NCBI RefSeq assembly: GCF_002797915.1
Contig: NZ_PGTY01000005.1
Location: 62,001 to 126,000 of the forward strand
Length of the DNA stretch: 64,000 bases
Source: Yoonia maricola
GTDB taxonomy: Bacteria; Pseudomonadota; Alphaproteobacteria; Rhodobacterales; Rhodobacteraceae
Direction: 5' to 3'
Shown: in pieces, positions 25,733-34,815 of the stretch
How positions within the stretch are numbered: the stretch's first letter is position 1
How the letters are laid out: each line of letters begins with the position of its first letter
Notes under the pieces: generated by a model
What the model was told of the DNA's origin: nothing
What the model saw: the letters and a program-made list of their open reading frames with translations, nothing else
Database searches by the model: none
Made by a program: the position numbers and the translations under genes

Positions 25733-26910
25733 TGGAAACCCGCGCGCATTTCGTTATAGTTGGGTTGTTCACCATCCTTGGAATAGTGGGTGGGCTGGGT
25801 TTTTTTCTGTGGCTGGCGAGCGTACAGGTCGACCGGCAATATACACGGTACGGCGTGGTGTTTGAGAACGTCACCGGCTTAAACCAATCGGCTGCCGTGC
25901 TGTTCAACGGGATCAATGTCGGTAGCGTTATGGGCATCCGTATCTGGGAAAACGATCCCAGCCAAGCCTATGTGAGTGTTGAAATTGACGCGACTGTACC
26001 GATTGCAGTGGATACAGTGGCACGTCTGGAATCCTCAGGTGTGACCGGGGTAGCTTATATTGCCCTGTCAGGCGGTGCGCCCGGTGCGGCGCTTTTGACG
26101 CCAGAGGCCGATGGCGTGCCCATCATCGCCTCGCGCCAAACGTCGTTTCAAACCTTGATGAGCGACGCACCAGACCTGCTTGAGGATGCCGCGACGATCA
26201 TTGCGCACCTGCAAGAACTGACAGGCCCCCAAAATCAGGATCATGTGCGCAGTATATTGCAGAATATCGATGATGCGACCGCAGGGTTGGATCAGGCGTT
26301 GACCGATTTTTCTGAGATATCAGACACATTGCTTGCGGCAACAGCACAGGTCACCGGTTTTGTCGAAGGGTTTGAAGGTGTCGGTCCGGCCACGCAATCG
26401 ACCCTCGCTGCCGCTGACAAAAGCTTTGCCGCGATCACCGAGACGTTTGAAAACGCCAACACAGCGATTGATACGCTTGGCCCCACGATTGATCAGGCGC
26501 ATGATGCGATTGCAGCCATCAATACGCTGGTCACTGAAGATGTGAGCCCCCTGGCCGACGATCTGCGCACCACCCTGGGCAGCGCCGATCAGGCCTTCAC
26601 CCGCGCAGACGAGGTGATGGCAACCGACCTGGGCCCTGCGCTGGCGGATGCGCGGGACGCGCTGAACGATCTGGCCGAGGCTGCAGCGGCGATTACGACG
26701 GATGTGCCGGGGATCATGACCGACCTGCGTTCTGGCGTGGCCGAGGCCCGCGCGGCCATCGCAGCCATCACCCCCGGTATGCGCGATTTCGGGCAGTTGG
26801 GTGCCGAGGCGCGGACTGTCGTGCGATCATTCAACGACCTGCTGCGCCAAATCGCACAGGACCCATCGGGCTTCTTTCTGGATAACCGCGTCCCTGAGTA
26901 TCGGAGGTAG
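25732..26910 (+). CDS. mlaD: MlaD family (MCE domain) substrate-binding protein
   Basis: This is the periplasmic, membrane-anchored lipid-binding subunit. The 392-residue protein has an N-terminal membrane helix (about 7-30), one MCE domain (about 38-120, with VFENVTGLNQSAAVLFNGINVG) and a long helical, Ala/Asp-rich C-terminal part (about 140-370), which is longer than E. coli MlaD and may form a periplasmic tunnel or coiled coil. The ATG at 25732 overlaps the mlaF stop, so an upstream in-frame start is rejected. Confidence 0.86.
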   Translation: METRAHFVIVGLFTILGIVGGLGFFLWLASVQVDRQYTRYGVVFENVTGLNQSAAVLFNGINVGSVMGIRIWENDPSQAYVSVEIDATVPIAVDTVARLESSGVTGVAYIALSGGAPGAALLTPEADGVPIIASRQTSFQTLMSDAPDLLEDAATIIAHLQELTGPQNQDHVRSILQNIDDATAGLDQALTDFSEISDTLLAATAQVTGFVEGFEGVGPATQSTLAAADKSFAAITETFENANTAIDTLGPTIDQAHDAIAAINTLVTEDVSPLADDLRTTLGSADQAFTRADEVMATDLGPALADARDALNDLAEAAAAITTDVPGIMTDLRSGVAEARAAIAAITPGMRDFGQLGAEARTVVRSFNDLLRQIAQDPSGFFLDNRVPEYRR

Positions 26911-26915
26911 CCATC

Positions 26916-27524
26916 ATGACCCCGTCCCGTCGTCTTTTGTTATTGGGTGTGATCGCTTTACCCGGATGCACGGCGCTTGATCTGCTGGGCACATCAAGCA
27001 CGTTGCGCGATATCTACGCCTTGCAACCTGTCAGTGTCCCGGCCCAAGCGGTGCGATCATCGCGCAGCCTGCTTGTGGTGACGCCTTCGGCCCCTGCCGC
27101 AATCACCACCGAACGCATTTTGATCAAGCAAGACCCGCTAACAGTAACCTATTTGCCTGACGCAAGCTGGTCTGATGCTGTGCCTGCCATGTTGCAATCG
27201 GTCCTGATACGGTCGCTGGCATCGGCAAATCAGATCGGTTTTGTGGGCGCACAAGGCGACGGACCGATCCCTGATACGGTGTTGCTGACGCGGATCGACG
27301 CCTTTGGTGTGGAACGGCAGGCGGACGGTGCTTTGTTGGCGCAGGTCTCATTCGAGGCTACCGTGTTGCGCGACCGGGATCAGCGGGTCCTGGGCACCCG
27401 ACGCTTTGCCCAGTCGGTTGCGCTGGCCGATGATCAGGCTAACACAATCGCGCGCAGTTTTCAGATGATATTGGATGAATTGCTGCCCGAAGTGGTGGCT
27501 TGGGTCTTGGCACGGGCGGCATAG
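26916..27524 (+). CDS. ABC-type transport auxiliary lipoprotein (PqiC/YmbA-like)
   Basis: The 202-residue protein has a lipoprotein signal with lipobox LPGC (Cys at about 18) and the domain phrase YALQPV followed by SLLVVTPSAPA, as in the auxiliary lipoproteins that accompany MCE transporters. GGAGG precedes the start, 5 bp after mlaD. It probably anchors in the outer membrane and docks the MlaD/MCE module. It closes the mla operon. Confidence 0.8.
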   Translation: MTPSRRLLLLGVIALPGCTALDLLGTSSTLRDIYALQPVSVPAQAVRSSRSLLVVTPSAPAAITTERILIKQDPLTVTYLPDASWSDAVPAMLQSVLIRSLASANQIGFVGAQGDGPIPDTVLLTRIDAFGVERQADGALLAQVSFEATVLRDRDQRVLGTRRFAQSVALADDQANTIARSFQMILDELLPEVVAWVLARAA

Positions 27525-27591
27525 GTCATTTGATTTTTCGCAACCCGCGGACAGCGGGGCGTGATGTGGTTGGTCAATCATTAAGGAGAGT

Positions 27592-28086
27592 ATGGCCATG
27601 GCCGCCACATCAAAGACCGAACTGATCGCTGTGACCCAAAAGGAATACGCCAAGCTGCAAAAGCTGACCGCGTCGATTGATGCGCCGACTGCGATGCAAA
27701 AGCGCGAAGAGGATACATCCATCAAGGATGTCATCGCGCACAGGGCGCATTGGATCGCTCTCTATCTGGACTGGTACGCCGATGGGTTGGCGGGCAAGAC
27801 CGTCTATTTCCCTGCCGAAGGGTACAAATGGAACGACCTCAAGCGCTATAACGCGGATCTGCGTGCGCGGCAGGCAGATATGGACTGGCCCCAAGCCGTG
27901 GCCCTGTTGCAGGCAAACTACGATCAGTTGATGGCGTTTCTGCAGCGCACATCCGATGCCCAGCTCTATGGCGGGCCGATGCAAGGGGCGAACAATAAAT
28001 GGACCCCCGGCCGCTGGGCCGAGGCCGCAGGACCAAGCCATTTCCGTTCAGCGGCAAAATACTTGCGAGGCTGTTTGCGGGGGTAG
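27592..28086 (+). CDS. ClbS/DfsB family four-helix-bundle protein
   Basis: The 164-residue protein shows the family pattern: TSKTELIAVTQKEYAKL at the N-terminus, the KDVIAHRAHWI helix with the conserved His, and a C-terminal NNKWTPGRWAEAAGPSHFRSAAKYLR segment. ClbS in colibactin producers protects DNA, but most DfsB-type homologues have no known role. A strong AAGGAG lies 4 bp before the first ATG; a second ATG is two codons later. It stands alone downstream of the mla operon. Confidence 0.8.
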   Translation: MAMAATSKTELIAVTQKEYAKLQKLTASIDAPTAMQKREEDTSIKDVIAHRAHWIALYLDWYADGLAGKTVYFPAEGYKWNDLKRYNADLRARQADMDWPQAVALLQANYDQLMAFLQRTSDAQLYGGPMQGANNKWTPGRWAEAAGPSHFRSAAKYLRGCLRG

Positions 28087-28226
28087 CGTGCGGATGGTCA
28101 TTCGCGCAGTGAGCCGCCGTGCGCGCAAGATGTGGTGAATGTTTGGTTTGCGGACTTAGCTGCCGTCTGTCGTTCTTGACGTAACGTCCGCTTTCGCCTT
28201 TTCTTGGTATCGGACAAAAAACGCAA

Positions 28227-28254
28227 GGCGCCAGCAGGATGCTGACGCCTTTTT
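28227..28254 (+). terminator. Bidirectional intrinsic terminator
   Basis: GGCGCCAGCA and TGCTGACGCC form a 10-bp stem (one G-T pair) around a GGA loop, followed by TTTTT at 28250-28254. It lies after the leftward PBP-OmpA gene (stop at 28283), where the other strand reads into TTTTTT as well, and after the rightward DfsB gene. Confidence 0.7.
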
Positions 28255-28282
28255 CAATTGTGTCGTGTTCTGTTGGGGTAGA

Positions 28283-29908
28283 TTACCGCAGAACTGACCG
28301 GCTGTTTGGCAACCGCAGCCATACTTCGACGCGGCGGTTACGTTCACGTCCGACTTCGTCTTCGTTGCATGACAATGGCAGCAGCTCGCCATAGCTGATC
28401 GGACGCAAGCGTTGGGCATTCGGTGTGGATAGCGACCGGGCCAGCACGCGGGTCACTGCGTCTGCACGGTTTTGTGCCAGCGCGGTATTCCGCGTCCGTT
28501 CACCGACCGAGTCAGCGAAGCCAACCAACAACACTTCCAAACCGTCAAATTCACCTGCTTCCATACGCGCAGCCAGTTCGCCGATGTTACGCTCGGATTC
28601 GACGTCCAGAATGCTGGAACCTGTGTTGAAGCGGAAAGATACGCTTAACCGGTCTGCGCCACGCAATTGCTGCATCATGTCGGAGTATTGTGCACCGTCA
28701 AAGTCAGGTTCGACTGCGGCCGTATGCACCAGCATCATGCCCATATCTTCCAGGCGCATGCGCTCCAGCTCACGGTCGATGAAGTTGCTTTCCTTGATGT
28801 AGGCCTGTGCTTCGCCTGTCAGGGTCCAGTCAAGGAAAGCCTGCGCTTCGGGGTGAATGGTGCCCGGTGCCGTGTAGGCATAAAGGCGGCGCGACAGCGC
28901 GTAGCCTTCGATCTTCATGCGAAAGTCGGTAGGTGGTGACAGAAGTCCACAGCTTTCGCGAATATCCAGCAAGTTGACGTCGTTTGTGCGCGCCAACCAG
29001 CGGCCGACAAAACCGATGCCGCCGCGGTCAGCCATGACCGCATCAACCATGTCCTGATAAGCGCTCCAACGCGTCACATTTGCTGTTTCATCGCGGCCAT
29101 TTGGACGCACCAACGCATCCATCATGACGGCACGGTCGCCCGAGCTTTCACTGAAAGAGTTGATGGTGATTGGCACATCGCCGCCGCCCAATTCCAGCCA
29201 GTTTGTGATTTCGCCCGACCAGATTCTCGCAATTTCAAGCGATGTCAGGTTGCGCACAGGGTTATCGGGGTGCGTGATCATCACGATGCCATCGACGCCC
29301 AGAACGGTTTCATCCGGCGTGTCGCGCAGATCTGGAATACCGGCCACCGCCAGCTTTTCAACATCGCTGTCTTTCATCCGGCGATCAGCGACACCAATGG
29401 CTGCAAGGCCTTCTGCAAGCGCGGGGAATGCGCTGCCGGAACCTCGTGTTTGTAGGTCAATTTCGGCGCGTAGCGTGCCGTCGGCGTTCGTCAGGCGTAC
29501 GATACGTTCCGCTGCGTCGTCGGTTGCTACAATTTCATAGGTTGCACCAACAGCGCTGGCATAGCCCCGCAACAGATTGGGGATCAGTGTTGTGCCAACG
29601 GTGCGGGACCCGTAGATGCCGAACTCTGGCCCGTATTCTTGCCGCTGGGGGCAAACAATGCCGGTGCAAGTGACGTTGCCTGCCTTGATGCGCAATGTGC
29701 CCAGACCGTCTGCCTCGACAATATAGACATTGTCCTCGAAGCTCAGCAATTGGCCGGTGATGGACATGGATCCGTCATTTGACTCTAGCTGGATAGGGGC
29801 ATTCTGTTGGGCGGTGAGGGGCGCTGTAGCGAGCGCAAGGATGGATGCCACCACGCCCATTTTCAGGCCGAGGCGGCCCAAAGTTTTAGATTTAAAGCAT
29901 GTCATCAT
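28283..29908 (-). CDS. Periplasmic PstS-like binding protein fused to an OmpA peptidoglycan-binding domain
   Basis: The 541-residue protein has a signal peptide (cleavage near LTAQQ, about residue 35), a small beta-rich N-terminal module with a Cys pair (VTCTGIVC, about 78-86), a PstS/PBP-like domain (about 95-385, with GSRTVGTTLIPNLLRGYA and ITNWLELGGGDVPI) and a C-terminal OmpA domain (about 420-535, with LLVGFADSVGERTRNTALAQ and RNRRVEVWL). It would bind an anion such as phosphate while tethered to the cell wall. No Pst permease genes are near. It has its own promoter and ribosome site AAAGAG. Confidence 0.82.
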   Translation of the reverse strand: MMTCFKSKTLGRLGLKMGVVASILALATAPLTAQQNAPIQLESNDGSMSITGQLLSFEDNVYIVEADGLGTLRIKAGNVTCTGIVCPQRQEYGPEFGIYGSRTVGTTLIPNLLRGYASAVGATYEIVATDDAAERIVRLTNADGTLRAEIDLQTRGSGSAFPALAEGLAAIGVADRRMKDSDVEKLAVAGIPDLRDTPDETVLGVDGIVMITHPDNPVRNLTSLEIARIWSGEITNWLELGGGDVPITINSFSESSGDRAVMMDALVRPNGRDETANVTRWSAYQDMVDAVMADRGGIGFVGRWLARTNDVNLLDIRESCGLLSPPTDFRMKIEGYALSRRLYAYTAPGTIHPEAQAFLDWTLTGEAQAYIKESNFIDRELERMRLEDMGMMLVHTAAVEPDFDGAQYSDMMQQLRGADRLSVSFRFNTGSSILDVESERNIGELAARMEAGEFDGLEVLLVGFADSVGERTRNTALAQNRADAVTRVLARSLSTPNAQRLRPISYGELLPLSCNEDEVGRERNRRVEVWLRLPNSRSVLR

Positions 29909-30155
29909 AACACTCTTTCATTGTTAACACTGCGACAAATCTGTAGATTAAAAATTCTGGCATAAGTATGGCAAGTCTTCTTATACTGCCTAAAAGGTAG
30001 TCAAGTGGCGTAAAGATTACGCAGAGTAATGCAATTTCCAAAACTTCATCTACTCAGCTTTGTTAGTTCGGATTCTAGCTTCTAGACTTCTTCTCACGGC
30101 AGTCTCCGAAGCCGACATCACCTATGTTGAAGCATTCGAGCAATATGGGCTCCTT

Positions 30156-30845
30156 TCAGACATCCGCCCAAATCGGCAAATGATCTGATGCCCGTCTTGC
30201 CAGCGCGCTCTCATCCACGCCGGCGTCCGCAAGGTTCAACCCGTGCCCAAGTGCTACCCGGTCCAGTGCAGCAATAGGCCGGGCGGCATGGAAGCTGCGT
30301 CCGGGGCTGTGCAGGGTGAAATCATCCTGCAACGCCTCGAACCCACGTCGCGCTGCCCATTCGTTCATATCGCCGATGACAACTGTATTTTCTGATGCGC
30401 TGACTTGCGCGGCAATCGCCTGCAACTGGCGACGGCGCGACCTGCGCAGCAGACCCAGATGCACGCCAATGACGCATAGCCCGTCGTCCAGTGTGACCGA
30501 TACGGCCCCGCGCGGCTCTGCCCCCGGCAGGGTGATCTGCCCATGATGCGCCACACCAAAGCCACGGCGCACCAGCACGGCATTGCCGTGGAAACCAAGG
30601 CTCACATCATTGCTGGCCAGCGGCACCACCTCAAAATCTGTATGCCGGGAAATCATATCGCGCGGTACCGCAGCAGGACGGTCACCCAACCGCCGATCGG
30701 CCTCTTGCAGGGCAATCACATCCGCGTCCAGCCCGTTAAGCACATCCAGCACTCGCCCCGGATCGCGGCGCCCATCAAGGCCACGGGCTTTGCGGATGTT
30801 ATAGCTGGCAATCCGGCGTGGCCGGTGCTTGAAAGACTGTGACAT
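30156..30845 (-). CDS. Endonuclease/exonuclease/phosphatase family protein
   Basis: The protein of about 229 residues has the EEP-fold motifs: SYNIRKARG near the N-terminus, ALQEAD with the metal-binding Glu, VIGDMNEW in the middle and a final SDHLPI with the catalytic His. It could be a DNase or a phosphodiesterase of lipids or nucleotides; members of this small type are not assigned. The start is uncertain: ATG at 30845, 30854 or 30893, the last overlapping the divergent DUF2238-like gene. No signal peptide is clear with the chosen start. Confidence 0.75.
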   Translation of the reverse strand: MSQSFKHRPRRIASYNIRKARGLDGRRDPGRVLDVLNGLDADVIALQEADRRLGDRPAAVPRDMISRHTDFEVVPLASNDVSLGFHGNAVLVRRGFGVAHHGQITLPGAEPRGAVSVTLDDGLCVIGVHLGLLRRSRRRQLQAIAAQVSASENTVVIGDMNEWAARRGFEALQDDFTLHSPGRSFHAARPIAALDRVALGHGLNLADAGVDESALARRASDHLPIWADV

Positions 30846-30891
30846 CACCTGCATATAGGGATCAGACGCCTTAATAAAAAGGGGCAAAGTC

Positions 30892-31533
30892 ATGATCCAA
30901 CAGCTTCGACAACAAAGCATCCTGGTGCGCAGCCTTTGGGCACTTTTGCTGCTGTCGGCCGTTGCTGCCGCCTTTGAGGGGCGCTGGTCGATGGTGTTTG
31001 TCGCGCTGGCCACATTGGGCCTGTCTTTTGCACCAATCCTGCTGGCCAACCGGCTGAACATCACCCTGCCCCTGCCCTTTGTGGCGGCAACGACCGTTTT
31101 TGTGATCGCCTCGATTTTCATGGGCGAGGCGTTTGATTTTTATGAACGGGTCTGGTGGTGGGACATCGCGCTACATGGGTCATCGGCCATCGGATTTGGG
31201 CTGATCGGCTTTGTCTTTGTGCTGATGATGTTTGAGGGTGACCGCTTTGCCGCCCCGCCTTGGGCGATGTGTCTGGTGGCATTCGCGCTGGCGGTCACGG
31301 TGGGCGCCTGCTGGGAGATCTTTGAGTTCGCGATGGATCAATGGTTTGGCCTGAACATGCAAAAATCCGGCCTGATGGACACGATGGGCGATCTGATCGT
31401 CGATGTGATCGGCGCGGGGCTGGCCAGTTGGCTGGGGTATGCCTACCTGCGCGCCAAGGACCGCAGTTTCTGGACGTGGCCGATTGACCGGTTCGTCGCG
31501 CTGAACAAGCGGCTGTTTCGCAAGCATCGCTAG
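30892..31533 (+). CDS. DUF2238/YjdF-like integral membrane protein
   Basis: The 213-residue protein has about six membrane helices and the conserved polar motifs of this family, EAFDFYERVWWWDIALHG, CWEIFEFAMDQ and DTMGDLIVDVIGA. The Glu/Asp/His pattern inside membrane segments suggests ion or proton handling, but no function is established. It is divergent from the EEP-family gene, with a very short shared promoter. Confidence 0.75.
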   Translation: MIQQLRQQSILVRSLWALLLLSAVAAAFEGRWSMVFVALATLGLSFAPILLANRLNITLPLPFVAATTVFVIASIFMGEAFDFYERVWWWDIALHGSSAIGFGLIGFVFVLMMFEGDRFAAPPWAMCLVAFALAVTVGACWEIFEFAMDQWFGLNMQKSGLMDTMGDLIVDVIGAGLASWLGYAYLRAKDRSFWTWPIDRFVALNKRLFRKHR

Positions 31534-31676
31534 CCTTTCAGCATGAATGAAGGTTTGACGCCGCGGCTTGGACTGGCTTGATTGTGTGGCACAAGTGCAG
31601 GCTAATGACGCGTGAGGCAGACCACCGCATGTATCGCGCGCAACAAGCGGCTAATTTGCAGCCGGCCGCAGGGTCA

Positions 31677-32063
31677 CTACCCTGCCAATCGCACCGCCGT
31701 TCCGACCCCGCTGATCAGCGTCATATTGGGTGCGCCATATCCAACTGGCGTGTACTGGACCGACACCGCAATCACAGCATCAGCGCCCAAGGCGATGGCC
31801 TGTTGTTTCAGCTCAGACAGCACGATTTCAACGCCATCCTGTACCGTGGCCTCGACCACCTTGGCGCGCCCATTCACTGTTGCTTGCACCGAGGCAAAGG
31901 CATCGCGCAGCACACCTATCCCAAAGACACATTGGGATGAAATGATCGCAATGCGCTCTGCAACCTCAAAGTGCCCGTGATCCTCGGTTGTCATGATCAC
32001 GCAAGGCATTGCGCCTGATTTGTCGTTTTCGCGTTCCAAAGATGTCTTTTGCATTTGTTCCAT
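31677..32063 (-). CDS. YbjQ (UPF0145) family protein
   Basis: The 128-residue protein matches the YbjQ fold, a small domain that assembles into rings: EVAERIAIISSQCVFGIGVLRD, LSELKQQAIALGADAVIAVSVQY and LISGVGTAVRL. The start at 32063 is chosen 5 bp after the cbpM stop; a second ATG lies 9 bp later. It appears to be the last gene of the dnaJ-cbpM unit. Its function is unknown. Confidence 0.7.
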   Translation of the reverse strand: MEQMQKTSLERENDKSGAMPCVIMTTEDHGHFEVAERIAIISSQCVFGIGVLRDAFASVQATVNGRAKVVEATVQDGVEIVLSELKQQAIALGADAVIAVSVQYTPVGYGAPNMTLISGVGTAVRLAG

Positions 32064-32068
32064 CTGTG

Positions 32069-32374
32069 TCAGGCACCCATCAATGCGAGTTTGCGCGCCA
32101 ATGCGTCGCGTTCTTCGATCAGATCCAGCACCAGTGCGACACCAGCCACATTCAGTCCCAGATCGCGCATCAGCCGCGCTGCCTTGCGGGCGCGGGCGAT
32201 GTGAGGTGGGGTGAACTCCCATTCAGGGGCGCTTTGGGCCACGGGTGTCACGACACCGTGGTCCACCAGCGTGATCACCAGATCGGTGTTGGCGTCACAG
32301 AATACCGTCAATTCCGACAGCGACAGCGTTTCGACCATTTCGACGCGCAGGTTGCGGGGTTTTGCTTTTTTCAT
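32069..32374 (-). CDS. cbpM: CbpM-like chaperone modulator
   Basis: CbpM binds the J domain of CbpA and inhibits it. The 101-residue protein has a MerR-like HTH (LSLSELTVFCDANTDLVITLVDHGVV) and a helical C-terminus ending in DLIEERDALARKL. The ATG at 32374 gives the basic start MKKAKPR and lies 4 bp after the dnaJ-type stop. Its place behind a CbpA-like gene supports the assignment. Confidence 0.8.
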   Translation of the reverse strand: MKKAKPRNLRVEMVETLSLSELTVFCDANTDLVITLVDHGVVTPVAQSAPEWEFTPPHIARARKAARLMRDLGLNVAGVALVLDLIEERDALARKLALMGA

Positions 32375-32378
32375 GGGC

Positions 32379-33263
32379 TTACACTCCGAGTTTTGCACGC
32401 GGGTTGAAGGGCTGCGCGCGGGCCAGTTTTTCATAAAGTGCGCGGGCTTCTGTTGAGAGTTTCGGCGGGTTCACAAGGTGCAGTTCTGCATAAAGATCGC
32501 CCTTCTGCGCCGCTGGTATCCCCCGGCCCTTCAGCCGTAGCTTTTGGCCCTGCCGCGCATTTGCGGGGATGTTCAGATCAACAGCACCAGTGGGCGTTGG
32601 CATGCGCACCTTACCGCCAAGGGCGGCTTCCCACGGGGTGATAGGCAAGGTTACATACAGGTCGCGCCCTTCGATCCGGTAGATCGGATGCGGTTGAAAG
32701 GTGACCTCAATCAGCAGATCACCGCCCTCAACGCCCTGCCCTGCCAAGCGCAGGTGCTGGCCGGGCAGCACGCCCTTGGGGATGGCCAGATCGATGTGGC
32801 GGGTTTGCATCGTCGCATGGCCGGTCTCGTCGATTTGCGGGGCTTGCAGCGTCAGGGTCGTCTTGGCCCCCGCGATGGCATCCTCAAGTGCGACCTCAAC
32901 CACTGCATGCTGATCGTGTCGCCTGGATCCCGCCCCAAAACGCTGGCCAAAGAAATCGCGGAACATGTCAGGGTTGATATCCCGCTCATCAAAGGCATAG
33001 CCGCTTTGCCACGGACCCGTCTGCGCAGGATCAGGGCGCGGCTGATCCCAATCTGCACCAAAGCGGTCATATGCCGCGCGCTTTTCAGGATCGCTCAGTA
33101 CCTCATAGGCAGCCCCTGCCGCCTTGAACTTGGCGTCAGCTTCTGCACCGGGGTTCACGTCGGGATGATATTTGCGGGCCATCTTGCGGTAAGCGCGTTT
33201 GATGTCATCGGCAGAGGCATCCTTGGGCACACCAAGCGCCTGATAAAGAGCTGTGTCAGCCAT
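32379..33263 (-). CDS. cbpA: CbpA-type DnaJ co-chaperone
   Basis: The 294-residue protein has an N-terminal J domain (5-70) with the HPD motif in [11 protein letters not shown], then a short Gly/Phe-poor linker and two C-terminal substrate-binding beta domains (about 120-285, [17 protein letters not shown] and [17 protein letters not shown]). It lacks the zinc-finger of DnaJ, as CbpA does. It is divergent from a universal stress protein gene across an FNR-type box and is followed by cbpM. Confidence 0.85.
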   Translation of the reverse strand: MADTALYQALGVPKDASADDIKRAYRKMARKYHPDVNPGAEADAKFKAAGAAYEVLSDPEKRAAYDRFGADWDQPRPDPAQTGPWQSGYAFDERDINPDMFRDFFGQRFGAGSRRHDQHAVVEVALEDAIAGAKTTLTLQAPQIDETGHATMQTRHIDLAIPKGVLPGQHLRLAGQGVEGGDLLIEVTFQPHPIYRIEGRDLYVTLPITPWEAALGGKVRMPTPTGAVDLNIPANARQGQKLRLKGRGIPAAQKGDLYAELHLVNPPKLSTEARALYEKLARAQPFNPRAKLGV

Positions 33264-33317
33264 TGGGGTCGTCTCACGTTGGTTGCCCTGACCCTAAGTA
33301 TTCGGGGTGGCGGGCGA

Positions 33318-33331
33318 TTGACTAATCTCAA
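33318..33331. promoter_or_regulatory. FNR/FnrL-type box TTGACTAATCTCAA
   Basis: It fits TTGAC-N4-CTCAA and lies between the divergent cbpA-like (54 bp from its start) and universal stress protein (53 bp from its start) genes. Confidence 0.5.
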
Positions 33332-33384
33332 TCCCGGCGGGGCATGCCGCACTAGGGTGGCGATGCACGAAACAGGAGGCCATC

Positions 33385-34236
33385 ATGACAAACGCGACAT
33401 TCCTCGCCCTGCAAGGCCCAGACGGCACCACGGCTGATCTTGCGCCTATCGTAGACGCGGCCCGCGGGCAGAACGGACGGCTTAGTGTGCTGCATGTCGG
33501 CGCTGTGCCGCTTCTATCCTATTCGATTACCGCGTCGCCCTATGCGATGCCCGTCGTCCCCGAAGGATGGCTGGGCGAGCGCAACAAGATGGCAGCACAT
33601 CTGGCCGAAAAGCAGGCACAGACGCGGGCGTTTTTGGGAAAAGAGGGTCTTACCGGTGAAGTCGCCACTCTTTGCGCTGAACCATCGGCGATGCATGATC
33701 TTGTCGCGATCCGGGCGCTCTTTGCTGATGTCAGCGTGTTGCTGGACAGCCTGCGCGACAGCGACACGGCGTTCAACAACATCGTTTACGGTTTGCTGTT
33801 CGAAGCGCCGGGTCCGGTGGTCCTGAATGTGGAACAGAACGGCAAAGCGCTGGCCCCTGAAAACGTGTTGATCGCGTGGAATAGCGGCGTACCGGCTGCG
33901 CGTGCGGTGCGCGCCGCCCTGCCCCTGTTAAAAACCGCGAAAGAGGTCACCATCGCCAGTTTCGACGCCGATCCCTCACGCTGGGGTGATGGCGATAATC
34001 CCGGCGCTGATCTGGCAACTTGGCTTGCGCATCACGGCTGCAACGTGGTCGTGCAGGAGTACGTCACGGGCCGCAAATCCGTGTCAGATGCCATTGTGGG
34101 ACGTGCGCGTGAACGCACCGCTGATCTGGTCGTCATGGGGGCCTATGGGCGTAGCCGCTGGAACGAGCGTTTCTTTGGTGGCACGACGGAGTCGATGATC
34201 AAACAGCAGGACATGCCTGTTTTGCTGGCCCATTAA
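33385..34236 (+). CDS. Universal stress protein, tandem UspA domains
   Basis: The 283-residue protein contains two UspA folds. The second (about 150-283) ends in the ATP-binding type phrase DLVVMGAYGRSRWNERFFGGTTESMI, whereas the first (about 1-140) is more diverged. Tandem Usp proteins of this length are frequent FnrL-dependent low-oxygen genes in Rhodobacterales. An FNR-type box lies 53 bp upstream, which fits that pattern. AGGAGG precedes the ATG. Confidence 0.85.
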   Translation: MTNATFLALQGPDGTTADLAPIVDAARGQNGRLSVLHVGAVPLLSYSITASPYAMPVVPEGWLGERNKMAAHLAEKQAQTRAFLGKEGLTGEVATLCAEPSAMHDLVAIRALFADVSVLLDSLRDSDTAFNNIVYGLLFEAPGPVVLNVEQNGKALAPENVLIAWNSGVPAARAVRAALPLLKTAKEVTIASFDADPSRWGDGDNPGADLATWLAHHGCNVVVQEYVTGRKSVSDAIVGRARERTADLVVMGAYGRSRWNERFFGGTTESMIKQQDMPVLLAH

Positions 34237-34350
34237 CAACAGGTAAGCTGCGGTTTTACTCCCTGCGCAAGCTGCATCTGGACGGACGTGGGCCGGAGAC
34301 AGGGCGTTTTCACCACCATCGATGGTGATGGCCTTGCCGAATACGAGACG

Positions 34351-34746
34351 TCACTCTTGCAGCGTTTCAAGATAGGTCACAAGGTCAATGATCGGCTGGC
34401 TGGTCATGATCAAAATCCCATCGTCCCCGCGCATGGCCACGCCTTTGCCTTCAAAGAAGGGTCCAAACAGCGGCATTGGGCTGCCATGCGACAAAAGCGG
34501 GACACGCCCATCAACCTTGGCGACCAGATAGGAAATGGGGAAGGTCCCGCCGGCCTTGGCGCTGAGCTGTGTCAGATCACTGGGCGGGATCATCAGCACC
34601 TGTGACATTGGGCCAGCCCCTTGGGCATCATTGCCGTGACAAGTGGCACAATGATTTTCAAACAGGACACGGCCAGCGTCGGTGTTTTGTGCGACGGTGA
34701 AGGTCGGGATGATGAAAAGGATGAGTGATACAACAAGCGGTTTCAT
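34351..34746 (-). CDS. Small periplasmic c-type cytochrome
   Basis: The 131-residue protein has a signal peptide (1-19) and one heme c site CATCH at 33-37, with a Met ligand probably in GSPMPLFGPFF near residue 90. It is the size of a soluble electron carrier. The promoter region carries an FNR-type box 55 bp upstream, so low-oxygen induction is likely. No oxidase or reductase is adjacent; the gene follows a tripartite exporter operon on the same strand. Confidence 0.82.
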   Translation of the reverse strand: MKPLVVSLILFIIPTFTVAQNTDAGRVLFENHCATCHGNDAQGAGPMSQVLMIPPSDLTQLSAKAGGTFPISYLVAKVDGRVPLLSHGSPMPLFGPFFEGKGVAMRGDDGILIMTSQPIIDLVTYLETLQE

Positions 34747-34801
34747 GATGTGCCTTTCGCTGGGGACGGGTCCAGACTAGCGGCAGGCGCAGGGGGCAGG
34801 A

Positions 34802-34815
34802 TTGATCTTGCTCAA
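34802..34815. promoter_or_regulatory. FNR/FnrL-type box TTGATCTTGCTCAA
   Basis: It fits TTGAT-N4-CTCAA, lies 55 bp upstream of the cytochrome c start (34746), and overlaps the stop codon of the HlyD-like gene by a few bases. Confidence 0.5.

Noticed and set aside
27530..27543. FNR-like site TTGATTTTTCGCAA before the DfsB gene
   Set aside because: The right half-site is GCAA instead of TCAA, so it is weaker than the six reported boxes.
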